From contig DATLNB010000023.1 in NCBI GenBank assembly GCA_035536995.1, positions 103,004-167,003 on the forward strand: a stretch of DNA of 64,000 bases, written 5' to 3'. Of the stretch, positions 41,681 to 50,217 are shown piece after piece (the first letter of the stretch is position 1; each line of letters opens with the position of its first letter). The notes beneath the pieces were generated by a model that was not told where the DNA came from, ran no database searches, and worked only from the letters and a program-made list of their open reading frames with translations. The stretch comes from AV80 sp035536995. GTDB taxonomy: Bacteria > Verrucomicrobiota > Verrucomicrobiia > Chthoniobacterales > UBA10450. The translations under genes were made by a program, and so were the position numbers.

Positions 41681-42814
41681 ATGACGTTCGATGTCGCCGT
41701 AGCCGGCTTGGGTGGGATTGGGAGCGCAATCGCAGCCCATTGTGCAACCCGCGGACGGTCGGTTGTTGGAATCGAGCGCTTCGGTCCGGCGCACGATCGG
41801 GGATCGTCCCACGGTAAAACGCGAATGATCCGGAAGGCTTATTTCGAGGACCCGGCGTATGTGCCGCTGATCCTCCGCGCCTTTGAGCTTTGGCGGGATC
41901 TGGAACAGCGCAGCGGCGAGGAATTATTGCGAATCACTGGTGTCCTGTCGGTCGGGCTTGAAGAGAGCGAGATCGTTTCCGGGACGAAGCGGGCAGCGGC
42001 GCAGCATGGCCTCGCCCTGGAGCAACTAAGCCGGGAACAAGTCGCCGAACGTTACCCCATGCTGCGCCTGGAAGCAGATGAAGTTGCGCTCTTCGAACCT
42101 GACGCCGGTGTCCTGGACCCCGAGCGCGCAGTAACCGCCCACCTGAATGCAGCACGTAACGCTGGCGGGCAACTCCGATTCGGTGAGACGATGCGGAGCT
42201 GGGAGGCCCGAAATGACGACGTCAAAATCGAGCTGGCCACGGGCGAAACGATCAACGCGCGAACGCTGGTCCTGTCGTTAGGCCCGTGGTTTGAAAAGAC
42301 GCTCGAGTCACTCGGGGTGCCCATCCAGGTTCAACGAAACGTCCAGGCGTGGTTCACTCCTGAGGCAAATGTTTACGAAGCGGGACGTTTCCCCGCATTC
42401 CTCCTGGACCGCGCCGGCCTGGTTGCGCCGCTCTACGGCTTTCCTGACTTTGGCGATGGGGTGAAGGTAGCGTTTCACGGAGCCGGGGAAATCACGGACG
42501 CGTCCGATTTGAAGCGCGAAATTGATTTTGGCAGCGAAGTCGCGCCGATCGTGGAGGTGATGAATAATTGGATGCCGGGCGGGGCCGCCGAATACCGGAA
42601 CGCGACGCCCTGCATGTATACCCTGACCTCGGACGGGCACTTCGTCGTGGACCGCCATCCGCATCATTCCAACGTCATACTGTGTGGCGGTTTTTGCGGG
42701 CACGGATTCAAGTTTGCCTCGGTCATCGGCGAGATCGGGGCCGACCTGGCGCTGGATGGCGGTTCGCGACACGATATCGGATTTCTGTCGTTGTCCCGAT
42801 TCGCCAGCAAGTGA
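41681..42814 (+). CDS. solA: Sarcosine oxidase/N-methyltryptophan oxidase-type flavoenzyme
   Basis: A 377-residue FAD-dependent amine oxidase of the MSOX family. The dinucleotide motif is 'VAVAGLGGIGSAIA' and 'SSHGKTRMIRKAYFEDPAYV' follows, typical for SolA/MSOX. Cys311 in 'NATPCMYTLTSDGH' corresponds to the Cys that binds the flavin covalently, and 'ILCGGFCGHGFKFASVIGEI' closes the FAD site. The enzyme oxidises secondary amines such as N-methyl amino acids, giving formaldehyde and peroxide. Which N-methyl substrate is used cannot be told. No glycine cleavage or folate genes lie near. Confidence 0.9.
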   Translation: MTFDVAVAGLGGIGSAIAAHCATRGRSVVGIERFGPAHDRGSSHGKTRMIRKAYFEDPAYVPLILRAFELWRDLEQRSGEELLRITGVLSVGLEESEIVSGTKRAAAQHGLALEQLSREQVAERYPMLRLEADEVALFEPDAGVLDPERAVTAHLNAARNAGGQLRFGETMRSWEARNDDVKIELATGETINARTLVLSLGPWFEKTLESLGVPIQVQRNVQAWFTPEANVYEAGRFPAFLLDRAGLVAPLYGFPDFGDGVKVAFHGAGEITDASDLKREIDFGSEVAPIVEVMNNWMPGGAAEYRNATPCMYTLTSDGHFVVDRHPHHSNVILCGGFCGHGFKFASVIGEIGADLALDGGSRHDIGFLSLSRFASK

Positions 42815-42878
42815 GCGTGCCTGGCGGTTGAATGGCACCGAACAATAGATGACAATGCGGCTTATCACGTAAAAACCC

Positions 42879-43340
42879 GTGCCTAAGAAATTCCTCATTC
42901 TATTCCTCGCGGTCGCATTCCTTGATTGGCCGCGCGATCTCGCCGCCGGTTCCGTTGGGGATTTCTTCAAGGCGCTCGGCAATTCCCTTGCTCACCCCGG
43001 ACAGGGGAAAAAGAAATCGCAAACAACCGCCGCGAAACGGCCCGCCAAATCCAAGGGAACGGCGCCGCAACCGCCGGATTACCCGCCGTCGCCGAACGCC
43101 GCGCCATCAGCGTTGCCCAGTCCCAACCCGACTGCTGCGCAAGTCCCTGTGCGGGTTGCCTCGGTCTCGGCCCCGGAAAATACGCGTCGCGATCTTCCCT
43201 ACGCGATCCCGGTGCCGAACAAGCCCGGGTTTGTGACAAGCCCCTATGCGCCCAAGGCCGGTTATGTGGACGTCCGCGGTTTTCCGAGCGGCACAGAAGT
43301 GAAGGATCCTTACACCGGTAAGGTTTTCCTCACACCATAA
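42879..43340 (+). CDS. Small secreted Pro-rich protein
   Basis: A 153-residue exported protein from a GTG start. Signal 'KKFLILFLAVAFLDWPRDLA', then a Lys-rich and long Pro/Ala/Ser-rich stretch, and an ordered C-terminus 'GFVTSPYAPKAGYVDVRGFP' with 'VKDPYTGKVFLTP'. The closing block, with a conserved Y/GxVDVRGxPxGTxVxDPYTGKxFLxP shape, is a short domain common in Verrucomicrobia. Function unknown. Confidence 0.8.
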   Translation: MPKKFLILFLAVAFLDWPRDLAAGSVGDFFKALGNSLAHPGQGKKKSQTTAAKRPAKSKGTAPQPPDYPPSPNAAPSALPSPNPTAAQVPVRVASVSAPENTRRDLPYAIPVPNKPGFVTSPYAPKAGYVDVRGFPSGTEVKDPYTGKVFLTP

Positions 43341-43348
43341 AGACCGCG

Positions 43349-43369
43349 GGACAGCGCAGCCCTGTCCCC
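43349..43369. terminator. Hairpin between convergent genes
   Basis: GGGACAG (43349-43355) pairs with CTGTCCC (43363-43369) around a 7-base loop, in the 31-bp gap between two convergent genes. No T-run follows on either strand, so termination is only suggested by position. Confidence 0.4.
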
Positions 43370-43371
43370 AC

Positions 43372-44442
43372 CTAAAGTTGAAGAGCGGCCCGCAAATGCG
43401 GGACGAGGCGTTTCGTGAACTCGACGGAGTCCCCCGCCGACAAATGCGACCATTCGGGGCAATCGAACCCAGCCAGCTCCGGGTGGTCCTCGAAATAAAT
43501 CCCCGGCGCCTGGGTCATTTGAAGGAGAGGTTCCCAGGTCTGGGCGCGCGGAGTGAATTTGTCTTCGTGTTCTTTTAGCGGGCCGCTCATTGGGTAACGC
43601 ACGAAAACAATCTTCCCGCCGCGCGCACGGAGCTTGTCGATCGCTGCTTTCATATTGCGGAAACGGGCTTCAATCGCCTCTTTTGTTTTCGCGGCGAAAA
43701 TATCGGGAGCGACATAGCTCGGCGGCGGAGGCGGGGTGAAGAGGCGGAGCCAGCGGCCCTTGATTTTCTCCTGCAACGGGCCGGGCCGGGCCGCTTTTTC
43801 AAAGAGGCGCGCACGGCGCTCGCGGTCGATCGAGCAAAAGTAAGGGGGCGTGCGTGGGGGAACGAGAGCGTGCGGACGATCTGGAATAGGAAGATCGAGC
43901 AGGAGGGCCGCCATCGTGAGGTCGTCCTGTTTCAGAAAAGCGAAACTCTTCTCGAGCGGAACCGAAATTTGATGGCTGACGCGTTGCGCCCAGGTCTGGC
44001 CGTGAAAGCGTTTCACTGCACCGCTGGGACGATTAACTGGCGGTCCCGCGGGGGCGAAAGATAATCCGGGGACGATGCTGCAGATCACGGTGCCGTGGAA
44101 CCGCTCATCGTTCGCCAGATCTTGGAGGACCGGATACGGGCCGCTTCCGGGCAGCGCGAGTTGCACCGGCCGTTTCCCCAGGCCGCGCTCGATCTCGTCG
44201 AGGTCGGTATCGAACCAGGCGCGCGAATCGCCGATGATGACGATCGATTCCGGATCAACCCGCCGGCGCGCTTCCGCCCAGAGATCGTCAGTGTCATTGA
44301 GCGTCGCCTCGTAGCCTAACGAGCGGCAATAGACTTCCCACACGGCGATCGCGAGGAACAGCCCGACGACCACGGCAACCGCGATCCCGCGCCACGGAAG
44401 CGCGGGGATCTTTCGCTCAAAACTGGAAGTAGATGAATGCAT
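43372..44442 (-). CDS. Membrane-anchored SGNH/AlgX-like protein
   Basis: A 356-residue protein with one N-terminal membrane segment ('GIAVAVVVGLFLAIAVWEVY') and an outside domain. The nucleophile motif is 'IVIIGDSRAWFDTDLDEIER' (GDS, with Ser), 'VQLALPGSGPYPVLQDLAND' is the glycine block, and 'CPEWSHLSAGDSVEFTKRLV' carries the C-terminal His. These fit an SGNH hydrolase or acetyltransferase fold as in AlgJ/AlgX/PatB. It overlaps the MBOAT gene by 26 bp, so the pair probably transfers acetyl groups to an exported polysaccharide. Confidence 0.8.
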   Translation of the reverse strand: MHSSTSSFERKIPALPWRGIAVAVVVGLFLAIAVWEVYCRSLGYEATLNDTDDLWAEARRRVDPESIVIIGDSRAWFDTDLDEIERGLGKRPVQLALPGSGPYPVLQDLANDERFHGTVICSIVPGLSFAPAGPPVNRPSGAVKRFHGQTWAQRVSHQISVPLEKSFAFLKQDDLTMAALLLDLPIPDRPHALVPPRTPPYFCSIDRERRARLFEKAARPGPLQEKIKGRWLRLFTPPPPPSYVAPDIFAAKTKEAIEARFRNMKAAIDKLRARGGKIVFVRYPMSGPLKEHEDKFTPRAQTWEPLLQMTQAPGIYFEDHPELAGFDCPEWSHLSAGDSVEFTKRLVPHLRAALQL

Positions 44443-45838
44443 TGCTGTTTCCCTGGGTCAGGACAATCGCGCACGCCATCAGGAGCCACGCGGCCGTGAC
44501 CGTCCAGCGTGGAAGACGCTCGACGGCATTTTCAATCGAGGTATCGCGCAACCACCAGTGGGCGGCGAGCATGAAAGCGGTCACGACCGCGACCTGAAGC
44601 ATTTCGCGCGTGCTCAGAAGAGCGTCGCCGTCCGGATAGGCGCCAAACATTCCCTGCAACAATCGGCTCGCCGTGGCGAAGTCTGACGCGCGGAAGAAAA
44701 CCCATGCGACCAGGACGGCGAGGTAAGTGATCGCGCCGACGGCGAGCTTCACCGGGAGCCGCTCCGCCCAGGCCGGTTCTTTGAGGACCACTCGGACCAA
44801 ACGTTCGATCGCGAGATAGGAGCCGTGGAGTAAGCCCCAGACGACGAAGGTCCACGCGGCGCCGTGCCAAAGGCCGCCAATGAACATGACAATGACGAGG
44901 TTAACCATGGCCCGGCCGGCGCCGAGGCGATTTCCACCGAGCGGGATGTAAAGATAATCGCGCAGAAAGGTTGAGAGCGAGATGTGCCAGCGCCGCCAGA
45001 AGTCGGAGAACCCCACCGCGGCGTACGGGAAACGGAAGTTGTCCTTGAGATGAAACCCAAGGCATAAGGCAGCGCCGATCGCGCAAATGGAGTAGCCCGC
45101 AAAATCAAAGAAGATCTGGCCGGCGAACGCCATTACGCCGATCCACGAATCGAGGGCCACGAGCGGTCCGCCATGGCCAAAGACGCGATCCGCGGACCCG
45201 GAAAGGAGGGTGTCTGCCAGGACGACTTTCTCGAACAAGCCCAGCGTCATCAGCAACAATCCCCAAAGGAACCGGCCTTTCTGTGGCAGGGGCGGCGCTT
45301 CGAGCTGGGGAAGGAAATCACCGGCGCGAACGATGGGCCCGGCAACGAGCTGTGGAAAAAATGAAACCGCGAGGGTGAAGTCGCGCAAAGACCGTGTCGG
45401 GCGCATGACGCCCCGATAAATATCGAGGGTGTAGGAGAGCGAATGAAAGGTGTAGAACGAGATCCCGATGGGCAGAAATACGTCGAGGTGCGGTGGTTTG
45501 TATTGAATCCCGCCGCGGGCCAGGACCCATTGGAAGTTTTCCAGGAGAAAGTTCCCGTACTTGAAAAACCCCAGCATGCTGAGGTTGACCGCTACGCTGA
45601 TCACGAGCCAGAGCTTCCGCTCGGCAGGGGTGTGAACTTTTCCCATTTTCCGGCCGAGATAAAAGTCGAGCGCGGTCGTGGCGAAGAGGAGGGCCGCGAA
45701 AGGCGGGTTCCAGGCGCCGTAGAAAATGTAACTGGCGACAACGAGCAGGTTCTTGCGCGCCTCCCAACCCCGCATGTTCCAGTAGGCCGCGAGGACGACG
45801 ACAAAAAAAACGACGAAAGTGAGCGAGTTGAACAGCAT
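44417..45838 (-). CDS. MBOAT O-acyltransferase (AlgI/PatA-like)
   Basis: A 473-residue integral membrane acyltransferase with about eleven spans. Diagnostic motifs are 'LPIGISFYTFHSLSYTLDIY', 'FFPQLVAGPIVRAGDFLPQL', 'GFSDFWRRWHISLSTFLRDY' and 'IPLGGNR', and the catalytic His in 'FIGGLWHGAAWTFVVWGLLH'. AlgI-type proteins move acetyl groups across the membrane for polysaccharide O-acetylation. The SGNH-like partner is encoded immediately downstream with an overlap. No polymerase or export gene is nearby, so the polymer is unknown. Confidence 0.93.
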   Translation of the reverse strand: MLFNSLTFVVFFVVVLAAYWNMRGWEARKNLLVVASYIFYGAWNPPFAALLFATTALDFYLGRKMGKVHTPAERKLWLVISVAVNLSMLGFFKYGNFLLENFQWVLARGGIQYKPPHLDVFLPIGISFYTFHSLSYTLDIYRGVMRPTRSLRDFTLAVSFFPQLVAGPIVRAGDFLPQLEAPPLPQKGRFLWGLLLMTLGLFEKVVLADTLLSGSADRVFGHGGPLVALDSWIGVMAFAGQIFFDFAGYSICAIGAALCLGFHLKDNFRFPYAAVGFSDFWRRWHISLSTFLRDYLYIPLGGNRLGAGRAMVNLVIVMFIGGLWHGAAWTFVVWGLLHGSYLAIERLVRVVLKEPAWAERLPVKLAVGAITYLAVLVAWVFFRASDFATASRLLQGMFGAYPDGDALLSTREMLQVAVVTAFMLAAHWWLRDTSIENAVERLPRWTVTAAWLLMACAIVLTQGNSNAFIYFQF

Positions 45839-45966
45839 CCGACGGCGTTTTCCCTAGCGCAGTCGCCGCGGCCCAGACAAGCGCAATTTAGCGGATGTCG
45901 GCGTCGGGCCACAGGCAACCTGAACAATTGTCCCGGTTCAATTGCTCTCTATCGTCGCGAACCAAT

Positions 45967-46377
45967 ATGAGTACGGGTCGACGTGCGGGTTGGATCATGG
46001 GCCTGATTCTCTGCGCACTCGAACTGCAGGGGGAGCTTCCGCCGTCCGCTTACAAGCAGCGCCAGGAGAAGGCGCCAGAAGCTCTGCTTATAAAAGTGCG
46101 CAGTGTCGATCGGCGCGAGACGAACGAGCCGAAGTGGAAAGCAGTCGTTTTTACCGTGCAGGCTGAGGTCCAGAAGGTGGCGCGCACCGCAACTGGCTTG
46201 GTCCGCGGCGGAACAATCGAGATTCGGTACACCCAACGGCATTACTTCGAGCCGCTCGAAGGGGCGGGCGAAGTTCCGGGTTTGATCGAGGGCCAGATTT
46301 GTCCGGCGTATTTGAGTCGCGATGGACAAATTTACACGCCCGTGGCCGGCCGCTTTTCCTTCGCGACTATTCATTAG
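45967..46377 (+). CDS. Secreted protein with beta domain, function unknown
   Basis: A 136-residue exported protein with signal segment 'WIMGLILCALELQGELPPS'. The mature chain has two charged beta strands, 'KAVVFTVQAEVQKVARTATG' and 'GTIEIRYTQRHYFEPLEGAG', and ends 'ICPAYLSRDGQIYTPVAGRF'. It has the look of small exported proteins with an OB-like barrel. It precedes the thioredoxin-fold gene by 53 bp on the same strand and may belong to that operon. Confidence 0.7.
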   Translation: MSTGRRAGWIMGLILCALELQGELPPSAYKQRQEKAPEALLIKVRSVDRRETNEPKWKAVVFTVQAEVQKVARTATGLVRGGTIEIRYTQRHYFEPLEGAGEVPGLIEGQICPAYLSRDGQIYTPVAGRFSFATIH

Positions 46378-46430
46378 CCGACTGCGGATGCGGCGTGGCG
46401 CGCCGCGAGGGCCCGGCCCGCCGGCATGGA

Positions 46431-47093
46431 ATGATGAGTGCTTATAGCGGCAAGGCTTCTCCGCCCGCGAACGTGACCCATTCCAGCAAGAAAATACTCA
46501 TTACTGCCTTTGTCAGCGCAAGTTGGATGACGGCCCTGGCCTTGGGAGCTCGCGCCCTGTTGCACTACGAAACGACCCCGGGCTCTGCCGGAACTGTCGG
46601 CAACAAGTGGCCGGCGGCCTCGACTATCCAGCGGGCCGGCGACAAGCCGACGCTGGTGATGCTGGCCCACCCGCATTGTCCATGCAGCGCGGCCAGCGTG
46701 GCCGAACTGGCCGAAATCATGGCTCATTCGGCCGGCCGGGTGAACGCCTACGTGCTCTTTTTGAAACCGGCTGGGGCAGGGGAGGACTGGGACGATACCG
46801 CGTTGCGGCGGACAGCGGCGAACATTCCGGGAGTGAAAGTGTTGACCGACGACGGGGGGACCGAAGCCGCCCGCTTTGGTGCGGAAACGTCGGGGCATAC
46901 ACTCGTGTTCGACGAAAAGGGCACGCTGTTGTTTAGCGGGGGAATTACCGCGTCCCGCGGTCACATCGGAACCAATCCCGGCTCTGACGCGGCACTCGCA
47001 GCTGCAAAGGGAGAGACCATTGCCCGGGATCACACGCCGGTCTTCGGCTGCAGCTTTACCGGGCGAAACCAGAAATCGCAGGAGACAAAATGA
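46431..47093 (+). CDS. Exported thioredoxin-fold protein with CPC motif (RedB-like)
   Basis: A 220-residue exported or membrane-tethered protein. A hydrophobic segment ('ILITAFVSASWMTALALGAR') lies near residue 25. The core resembles the thioredoxin fold, with 'PTLVMLAHPHCPCSAASVAE' where a Cys-Pro-Cys replaces the usual CxxC, 'GVKVLTDDGGTEAARFGAET', 'LVFDEKGTLLFSGGITASRG' and a late 'HTPVFGCSF' with a third Cys. Related proteins have been called RedB in some genomes. The ATG at 46431 has a second Met at 46434. Its stop overlaps the sensor kinase start as ATGA, implying a shared task, perhaps sensing or delivering redox signals. Confidence 0.82.
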   Translation: MMSAYSGKASPPANVTHSSKKILITAFVSASWMTALALGARALLHYETTPGSAGTVGNKWPAASTIQRAGDKPTLVMLAHPHCPCSAASVAELAEIMAHSAGRVNAYVLFLKPAGAGEDWDDTALRRTAANIPGVKVLTDDGGTEAARFGAETSGHTLVFDEKGTLLFSGGITASRGHIGTNPGSDAALAAAKGETIARDHTPVFGCSFTGRNQKSQETK

Positions 47094-49663
47094 GCGAGCT
47101 CACCTGGAACGGCCCTATTCCGGAACCCACCGACGCCCGCGCCGAGGAACTCTTCCAGCAGCATCGTCAGCAGATTTTCCGGCAAACCGATCAGCTCTTC
47201 GCGATACTGATGATCTGCCAGTGGGTGGCTTGCATTATCATTGCGTTGCTGGTTTCGCCGCGGACCTGGGATGGCAACTCGAGCGCGGTCCATATCCACG
47301 TCTGGGCGGCGACCCTGATCGGCGGCGCTCTGAGCCTCTTCCCAGTTTGGTTGACCCGGGTCTGGCCGGGCGCGACCATCACCCGGCACGTCATAGCGGT
47401 CGCTCAGATGCTGATGTCGGCCCTGTTGATTGCCCTGACCGGCGGGCGAATCGAGACTCATTTCCACGTGTTCGGCTCCCTGGTTATTCTGTCGTTTTAT
47501 CGGGACTGGCGGGTGCTGGTGCCGGCTACGATCGTGGTTGGGCTGGACCATTTTCTGCGGGGAATTTACCTGCCGTATTCCGTCTATGGAGTGCTGAGCG
47601 CGAGTCCGTGGCGTTCAATAGAACACGCGGGTTGGGTGGTATTTGAGAATGTATTTCTCGTGATCTCGTGTTTTCGAAGTATTCGCGAAATCCGATCCAT
47701 TGCTAACCGGACTGCGGCTCTGGAAGCCAGCGATCAAAAGTCCCGGCAACTATTTGATGATGCGCCAATCGGGATGGCCGTCGTAGCCCTCGATAAGGGG
47801 CGCTTCAAACAGGTAAACGCGCGGCTCGGCGAGATGCTCGGTTATTCCGAAGAGGAACTGCTCCGCCGTACGCCGCTCGATATTACCCACCCTGACGATG
47901 TGGCGGAGACCAAGCGTCTGGTCGAGGCGATGCTTCGCGATGCGGAGCGGAGCGCAGTCGAGAAGCGGTATCTCAGAAAAGACGGCGAAGTCCTTTGGAC
48001 GACCCGGACCGCGCGGGTGATCCGCGACAAGGACGGCAACCCCCGTGATTTTCTCGTCATGGTGGAAGACATCACCGAGCGAAAGCGCGCGGAAGAGGCT
48101 GTCCGGGAAGGACAGCGGAAACTCGAGGCCGCCCTGGAGGCGAACCAGCTCATCATGGACAACTCGCAGGACGTCATCTGCACGATCGACGAGCAGGGCC
48201 GGTTCACGACCATGAACGAAGCCAGCGAAACGCTTTGGGGTTACACTTCGAACGAGCTGATTGGCCGCCGTTACATGGAGCTGGTCCATCCCGACGACCA
48301 GGCGACGACCGAAAAGGCCGCCACGGAGATTCTGACTGCTGGAAAACTCTCCGACTTCGTTAACCGTTACATTCGCAAAGACGGCTCGGTTGTTAGTGTG
48401 CTCTGGTCCGTTTCGTGGTCGGCGAGCAAGAAGATGTTATTTTGCGTAGCGCACGACGTAACCGAGCGCTCGAGGATCGAAGCGGCCTTGCGCGACGCGA
48501 AGGAAGAAGCCGATCGCGCGAACCTGGCAAAGAGCGAATTCCTCTCGCGAATGAGCCACGAGCTCCGGACGCCGCTCAATGCGATCCTGGGCTTCGGCCA
48601 GCTTTTAGAACGGCAGGATCCCACTACCCAGCAGAAGTCGCGCGTCGAACATATCCTGAGCGCCGGCCGCCACCTGCTCAACTTGATCAATGAAGTCCTG
48701 GATATCAGCCGAATCGAAGCCGGGCATCTCCAGCTTTCTGTCGAGGCAGTCTCGATCACAGAAGTCCTCGACGAAACCCTCGACCTGATGCGGCCGCTGG
48801 CAGCCGACCGCCAGATGGAACTGGCGGCAAACCTGCCCGCCGCCGAGGACCTTCACGTTTTGGCGGACCGGCAGAGGCTCAAACAAGTGCTGCTCAACCT
48901 GGTCACGAATGCGGTGAAATACACGGCGATCGGCGGCCACGTGGTCATCTCATTGGACCAGACGAGCTCGACCCGGACGCGCATAGTCGTTACCGACAAT
49001 GGGCCCGGTATCGCTTCGGAAAAAGTGGCCCGGTTGTTTACCCCCTTCGATCGCCTCGGGCTCGAGCAATCGGGCGTGGAAGGCACAGGTCTCGGGCTGG
49101 CGCTTTCCCAGCGACTGATGCGTGCCATGGGAGGCGAGATTGGTGTTCAAAGTGCGGTAGGCGAGGGGTGCGCATTCTGGATTGAATTGCCTGCGACCGA
49201 GTCACCGTTGCGATCTCTGCCTCGAAACCGCTCCGGGATTCGCGGTGCAGATTCCACCGCCGGATCCGGCAAGATCCTCTACATTGAAGACAATCTCTCA
49301 AACCTGACCCTCGTCGAGCAGATGCTCACGGATCAGCCCGACATAGAATTGCTTACCGCGATGCAGGGCGGGCTCGGGATTGATCTGGCCCGGAAGCATT
49401 CACCGGATTTGATTCTGCTCGATCTTCACCTGCCGGATCTTCGCGGCCACGAGGTGCTCGCGCGATTGCGCGGGGACGAACGGACCCGCAACATTCCCGT
49501 AGTCGTGATTAGTGCCGACGCGACCGCAGGCCAGATTCAGCGTCTCCTGGCCGGCGGCGCTCGTAATTACCTGACAAAGCCGATCGACCTGCGCGAATTC
49601 TTCCGGGTCATCGATGAAACCATGCGAGCGCGCACTTCCCGGCTCGAAGCTGCAGTCGCCTGA
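47090..49663 (+). CDS. Hybrid sensor histidine kinase with membrane sensor and two PAS domains
   Basis: An 857-residue membrane kinase. Residues 35-195 form about six membrane segments of an uncharacterised sensor module with conserved His in 'GGRIETHFHVFGSLVILSFY' (H124, H126) and 'VVGLDHFLRGIY' (H154). Two PAS domains follow (about 215-335 and 350-462), then HisKA with phosphoacceptor H490 in 'SHELRTPLNAILGFGQ', HATPase with N606 in 'LNLVTNAVKY', and 'TDNGPGIA' and 'GTGLGLALS'. A receiver occupies 728-850, with D778 in 'LILLDLHLPD'. The gene overlaps the thioredoxin-fold gene upstream and a lone receiver follows 11 bp downstream. Confidence 0.92.
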   Translation: MSELTWNGPIPEPTDARAEELFQQHRQQIFRQTDQLFAILMICQWVACIIIALLVSPRTWDGNSSAVHIHVWAATLIGGALSLFPVWLTRVWPGATITRHVIAVAQMLMSALLIALTGGRIETHFHVFGSLVILSFYRDWRVLVPATIVVGLDHFLRGIYLPYSVYGVLSASPWRSIEHAGWVVFENVFLVISCFRSIREIRSIANRTAALEASDQKSRQLFDDAPIGMAVVALDKGRFKQVNARLGEMLGYSEEELLRRTPLDITHPDDVAETKRLVEAMLRDAERSAVEKRYLRKDGEVLWTTRTARVIRDKDGNPRDFLVMVEDITERKRAEEAVREGQRKLEAALEANQLIMDNSQDVICTIDEQGRFTTMNEASETLWGYTSNELIGRRYMELVHPDDQATTEKAATEILTAGKLSDFVNRYIRKDGSVVSVLWSVSWSASKKMLFCVAHDVTERSRIEAALRDAKEEADRANLAKSEFLSRMSHELRTPLNAILGFGQLLERQDPTTQQKSRVEHILSAGRHLLNLINEVLDISRIEAGHLQLSVEAVSITEVLDETLDLMRPLAADRQMELAANLPAAEDLHVLADRQRLKQVLLNLVTNAVKYTAIGGHVVISLDQTSSTRTRIVVTDNGPGIASEKVARLFTPFDRLGLEQSGVEGTGLGLALSQRLMRAMGGEIGVQSAVGEGCAFWIELPATESPLRSLPRNRSGIRGADSTAGSGKILYIEDNLSNLTLVEQMLTDQPDIELLTAMQGGLGIDLARKHSPDLILLDLHLPDLRGHEVLARLRGDERTRNIPVVVISADATAGQIQRLLAGGARNYLTKPIDLREFFRVIDETMRARTSRLEAAVA

Positions 49664-49674
49664 AACGCTTCGTC

Positions 49675-50214
49675 ATGGATACAACCCTCTCCCAGTTCGA
49701 TCATCATTGGCTGCCGAATGCCGCTCTCCTGGGCAAAATGAAGGTCCTGGCCATCGATGACGAGCCGGCGAATGTCGCCCTCCTCGAAGCCATGCTGGCG
49801 GACGGAGGTTATACGCGCGTCAAATCGGTGACCGATTCCCGCGTGGCCCTGCAGACCTTTGAAGCCTTCGAGCCCGACATCGTCCTGCTCGATCTGATGA
49901 TGCCGCACCTCGATGGATTCGCGGTTCTCGAAGCGATTCGCGGAGTCGATACGGAAATATTCCTGCCGATCATCGTCCTGACGGCTGATGCCAACGAAGC
50001 CACGAAGCTCCGCGCGTTGCGAGCGGGCGCGACCGACTTCCTTCTGAAGCCCTTCGATCAGCTCGAAGTGCTCCTTCGGATGGCGAATCTCCTCGAGACT
50101 CGGCGTGTCCATTTGCAGCTCGATATGCAGGTCGCCGCCTACGCCGACGCGGTTCGCGAGCGGACCTCCGAGCTGCGCGAAGCGCGCGGCCAGCTCGAAG
50201 CGGTCCGGAGTTAA
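49675..50214 (+). CDS. Stand-alone receiver-domain response regulator
   Basis: A 179-residue protein. The receiver is complete: D28 and D29 in 'VLAIDDEPANVAL', phosphoacceptor D73 in 'DIVLLDLMMPHLDGFAVLEA' and K125 in 'LLKPFD'. The last 45 residues, 'QLDMQVAAYADAVRERTSEL' onward, are a coiled coil with no output domain, though in many relatives an HD-GYP or GGDEF domain would follow. It may act by protein contact or dimerise with another protein. It is 11 bp downstream of the hybrid kinase, the obvious phosphodonor. Confidence 0.88.
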   Translation: MDTTLSQFDHHWLPNAALLGKMKVLAIDDEPANVALLEAMLADGGYTRVKSVTDSRVALQTFEAFEPDIVLLDLMMPHLDGFAVLEAIRGVDTEIFLPIIVLTADANEATKLRALRAGATDFLLKPFDQLEVLLRMANLLETRRVHLQLDMQVAAYADAVRERTSELREARGQLEAVRS

Positions 50215-50217
50215 TCG

